Of a stretch of 64,000 nt of DNA, positions 61,860 to 64,000 are shown piece by piece. The notes under the pieces are model-generated. The model did no database searches, was not told the DNA's origin, and saw only the letters and a program-made list of their open reading frames with translations. This DNA is from Halostagnicola larsenii XH-48 (GTDB lineage: Archaea > Halobacteriota > Halobacteria > Halobacteriales > Natrialbaceae): contig NZ_CP007055.1 of assembly GCF_000517625.1 (NCBI RefSeq), positions 248,001 to 312,000 on the forward strand, in the 5' to 3' direction. Position numbers and translations under genes: made by a program. Positions within the stretch are counted from its first letter, which is position 1, and every line of letters starts with the position of its first letter.

Positions 61860-61881
61860 CGTCAGGCGTTCAATCTCCAGA
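61860..61881 (-). repeat. Copy of the 3' end of the TspO gene
   Basis: 22 bases (CGTCAGGC-TTCA-TC-CCAGA with three mismatches) repeat 61891-61912, 31 bp apart. The second copy is the TspO 3' end with its stop, so the gene end was tandemly duplicated beyond itself. Confidence 0.5.
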
Positions 61882-61892
61882 AAATATCTTCG

Positions 61893-62390
61893 TCAGGCAT
61901 TCAGTCGCCAGATTTCGAACGTGAGAGCGGTCGCGAACACGACCCACAGCAGGTACGGAACCAACAGCGCGGCCGCCGTTCGGTCGACGCGTCGAAACGC
62001 GACGAGAGTCGCGAGCACCAGAACCAACAAGACGGCGATGACGCCGAGTGCGACCAGCGGCTGTTGCAGCGTGAAAAACGTCGGCGTCCAGGCGACGTTG
62101 AACGCCATCTGGACCGCGAAGAGCCCGAGCGCGAGCCGTCGTCCGGAGCTATTTGCTCGCCAAACGCGCCACAGCGCGATCCCGAGCAGCGTAAACAGCG
62201 CGGTCCAGACGATCGAAAACGCGATCGACGGCGGGTAGAACCACGGCTTCTCGAGACCCTCGAACCAGGCCGTGTCCGTCGAGGTGACCAGCGCCGGCGC
62301 GCTCCCGACGACGTTGACCAGCAGGACGAAGCCCACGAGTTCGGCTATCGGACGCGGCTCGAGATCCAGCGATCGGACGCCGTATGCCAT
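61893..62390 (-). CDS. TspO/MBR family tryptophan-rich membrane protein
   Basis: 165 residues, five membrane segments. WFEGLEKPWFYPPSIAFSIVWTALFTLLGIALWRVW (about 42-77) and MAFNVAWTPTFFTLQQPLVALGVIAVLLVLVL with the W-x-P pattern are the TspO signature: PWFYPPS (PxFxPP), WRVW and the later LWVVF. Binds tetrapyrroles or cholesterol in other organisms; role in haloarchaea open (carotenoid/opsin regulation has been discussed). ATG 62390. Runs leftward toward the permease leader. Confidence 0.92.
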   Translation of the reverse strand: MAYGVRSLDLEPRPIAELVGFVLLVNVVGSAPALVTSTDTAWFEGLEKPWFYPPSIAFSIVWTALFTLLGIALWRVWRANSSGRRLALGLFAVQMAFNVAWTPTFFTLQQPLVALGVIAVLLVLVLATLVAFRRVDRTAAALLVPYLLWVVFATALTFEIWRLNA

Positions 62391-62439
62391 ACCGAACGGA
62401 CGTGTTCAACCTAATTATAGCCGGAGGTGCAACCCTTGT

Positions 62440-63789
62440 TTACGGGTTTGACCGGTCAGCGGCGCTTCCGGAAGAAATCGTCGTCGACTCGCCCATCGCC
62501 GTTGGCGTCTCGTTCTCGTAGTCGTCCCAATTTTCGGCCATCTCGCTATCGGTGAGCAGACAGTCCTCGAGTCGCGACTCGAGGGCGACCTGATCCAGGT
62601 TCCGGCCGATGAGCGCGAGTCGAACCTCGCGGTCGCCCCACTCCTCGTCCCACGGCATGTCTGGCTGGCCGCGGCGATAGGCTTCCTGTCGTTGCTCGGA
62701 GAAGCTGGCGATCCACCGCCCGGTGACCTCGAGGGTCGTCTCGGTTCCCGCGTAGCTCATCGTGATCGCCGCCCGTTCGCGGCCCGCGATCCAGCAGAGC
62801 CCCTTCGCGCGAACGAGCCCGTCCGGAACGTCCTCGAGGAACTCGCGGAGTCGCCGGGGGTGAAACGGACGGGTTCGCGCGAACGTTGTGACGTCGATCC
62901 CATATCGCTCGGGCGGGTGAGTGTGGTCGTCATCGCCGTGGTCGTGGCTCTCGCCGTCGCCGTGATCGTGGTTTTCACCGTCACCGCTCTCGCCGTCACC
63001 GTGATTGCGGTGCTCGTCGCCGCTTTCGCCATCACCGCTGTCGCCGTGATCGTGCAGACTGTCACCGGCCTCGTGGTCCGCGCTCGCCTCGACGGCTCGT
63101 TTCCAGCCCGCGGACTCGCGTGCGGCCTCGAGGTCGAATCGCTCGCTCTCGAGCAGTTCGTCGGGACGCACCGAGCCGTACTCCGTGGTCACGATGTCGG
63201 CTCGCGGCTGGAGCGTCTCGAGGACGGCGACGACGCGGTCGCGTTCGGCCTCGCTAACCAGGTCGCACTTGTTGAGGACGAGCAGGTCACAGAACTCGAC
63301 CTGCTCGAGCAGGAGGTCGGCGATCGGACGGGAGCCGCTCTCGTCGGGACCCTGTCGGACCGGCTTTTCGTCCCCGTCGACGAACGTGTCGTAAAACAGG
63401 CGAGCGTCGGCGACGGTGACGACCGCGTCCAGATCGTAGGGGCCGCCAGCGGGCCCGCGGACGAACTGGCGGGCGATCGGTTCCGGCTCGCCGACGCCGG
63501 AGGCTTCGACGACGAGGGAGTCGAAGTCGTGTTCCTTCCAGAGTTGGATCACCGAGCGCGAGAGTTCGCCGCCGAGGCTACAACAGATACAGCCGTTCTC
63601 GAGGGCGACGACCTCGTCGCCCGTCTCGAGGTCGGTGCGCGCTTCGACGAGGTCGGCGTCGACGTTAACCTCGCCGACGTCGTTGACGAGGACGGCGATA
63701 TCGCGGTCGTCTTCCTCGAGCAACTGCGAGAGCAGCGTCGTCTTGCCTGCGCCGAGCCCGCCACAGAGGATGGTAACCGGAACGGACAT
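62440..63789 (-). CDS. COG0523 GTPase (CobW/zinc metallochaperone) with His-rich linker
   Basis: 449 residues. Walker A GGLGAGKTTLL (residues 10-20), the metal-binding CICC (about 68-71), a Walker B-like segment and the NKCD guanine motif (about 173-176) define the G domain; a His/Asp/Glu/Gly-rich linker (about 238-290, HDHGDG and DHTH repeats) follows, then the CobW C-domain (TTFARTRPFHPRRLREFLEDVPDGLVRAKGLCWIAGRE). Such GTPases insert or deliver Zn, Co or Fe. ATG 63789 directly follows the stop of the upstream partner. The DNA under the linker is a short tandem array. Confidence 0.94.
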   Translation of the reverse strand: MSVPVTILCGGLGAGKTTLLSQLLEEDDRDIAVLVNDVGEVNVDADLVEARTDLETGDEVVALENGCICCSLGGELSRSVIQLWKEHDFDSLVVEASGVGEPEPIARQFVRGPAGGPYDLDAVVTVADARLFYDTFVDGDEKPVRQGPDESGSRPIADLLLEQVEFCDLLVLNKCDLVSEAERDRVVAVLETLQPRADIVTTEYGSVRPDELLESERFDLEAARESAGWKRAVEASADHEAGDSLHDHGDSGDGESGDEHRNHGDGESGDGENHDHGDGESHDHGDDDHTHPPERYGIDVTTFARTRPFHPRRLREFLEDVPDGLVRAKGLCWIAGRERAAITMSYAGTETTLEVTGRWIASFSEQRQEAYRRGQPDMPWDEEWGDREVRLALIGRNLDQVALESRLEDCLLTDSEMAENWDDYENETPTAMGESTTISSGSAADRSNP

Positions 63790-64000
63790 TTACTGATCCG
63801 CGAGCGCGAGTTCACGTCGTTCTTCCGGTTCGAACGGATCGGGGTACCCTCCCCAGTCGTCGTTCGTGTACTCCTCCTCCGTGAGCAAGCAGTCATCGAG
63901 TTGGTCGACGAGCGACTCGGCGTCGAACTCGCGGCCGATGAGGACGAGCCGCGTCATACGGTCGCCCCACTCGTCGTCCCAGTCCTCCTCGAGACCGGGT
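63790..64000 (-). CDS. Second COG0523 protein, C-terminal end only
   Basis: The frame is open from the window edge and ends in TAA at 63792-63790; about 70 residues are visible, including EWGDRMTRLVLIGREFDAESLVDQLDDCLLTEEEY, which mirrors DREVRLALIGRNLDQVALESRLEDCLLTDSEM of the neighbouring COG0523 protein. So it is a tandem paralogue whose start lies outside the window. Its TAA is followed directly by the ATG of the downstream gene (TAAATG), a tight operon junction. Confidence 0.85.
   Translation of the reverse strand, partial: PGLEEDWDDEWGDRMTRLVLIGREFDAESLVDQLDDCLLTEEEYTNDDWGGYPDPFEPEERRELALADQ

Noticed and set aside
61790-61860. tRNA-like fragment (minus strand GTTCGAGTC) between permease and TspO
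   Set aside because: No acceptor or T-stem pairing can be formed; treated as chance similarity.
1-64000. Frequent CTCGAG sites and GAC/CGA triplets suggesting repeats
   Set aside because: They follow from codon preference (Leu-Glu, Asp, Val) in haloarchaeal genes.

Overview
The window is about 64 kb of chromosome from a halophilic archaeon (class Halobacteria, most likely the Natrialbales group). The evidence is high GC, very acidic proteins, leaderless genes with TATA boxes about 27 bases before the start codon, and haloarchaea-specific families: RNA polymerase epsilon-like subunit, HVO_0476 zinc finger, DUF5789/5790/5814, Hvo_1808 surface protein, HalOD1, bat-type HTH, RPA with its associated protein, and a fused double histone. 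Most of it is ordinary, gene-dense core chromosome with no prophage, transposase, CRISPR array or obvious defence island.

Layout. 1-4 kb: the end of a large secreted protein gene and a Tat lipoprotein, whose facing 3' ends lie in an AT-rich block. 4-13 kb: cold shock protein, queuosine/archaeosine-precursor type transporter, M29-type aminopeptidase, Azf-type NAD-dependent glucose-6-phosphate dehydrogenase, MptD (pterin), creatininase/ArfB-like protein, small acidic DUF proteins and an ABC exporter. 13.7-15.1 kb: tRNA-Val and tRNA-Phe with repeats. 15-26 kb: lipoprotein, RNA polymerase epsilon, DsbA-like, NAD kinase, stress proteins, second M29-like peptidase, type II GAPDH, Hsp20, RimK-like ligase. 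27-35 kb: ribosomal L10e, S2P-CBS protease, MFS transporter, tRNA-His, and the RPA3/RPA-associated pair. 35-47 kb: second MFS, CDGSH, a frameshifted MOSC gene, tRNA-Thr, enoyl-CoA hydratase, NAD synthetase, CDF metal exporter, nicotinamidase-like hydrolase, Hvo_1808 protein, nicotinate phosphoribosyltransferase. 47-53.5 kb: AMMECR1, RNase P RNA, intron-containing tRNA-Asn, CCA-adding enzyme, histone deacetylase-like protein, histone, RPA2, tRNA-Arg. 54-64 kb: MBL hydrolase, acyl-CoA ligase, bat-HTH and HalOD1 regulators, aldehyde ferredoxin oxidoreductase, membrane permease, TspO and two tandem COG0523 GTPases.

Genes that work together: four genes of NAD(P) synthesis and salvage (NAD kinase, NAD synthetase, nicotinamidase-like, nicotinate phosphoribosyltransferase); two ssDNA-binding systems (RPA3 with its partner; RPA2 next to a histone and a deacetylase-fold enzyme); tRNA maturation (RNase P RNA, CCA enzyme); and sugar metabolism (Azf, GapII).

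The most unusual structure is not a protein. Five of the six tRNA genes (Val, Phe, His, Thr, Arg) each have a second, truncated copy of their own 3' end 92-179 bp downstream, always in the same orientation. The spacers at four of these loci hold short hairpins with variable stems and a related loop (CGAACGA...GTGAG); the His locus shows only a diverged version. Other points of interest are the AT-rich mosaic block, the MOSC frameshift, a tandem promoter-like repeat before the RNA polymerase epsilon gene, stacked palindromes before the acyl-CoA ligase, and a 23-codon ORF overlapping the permease start.
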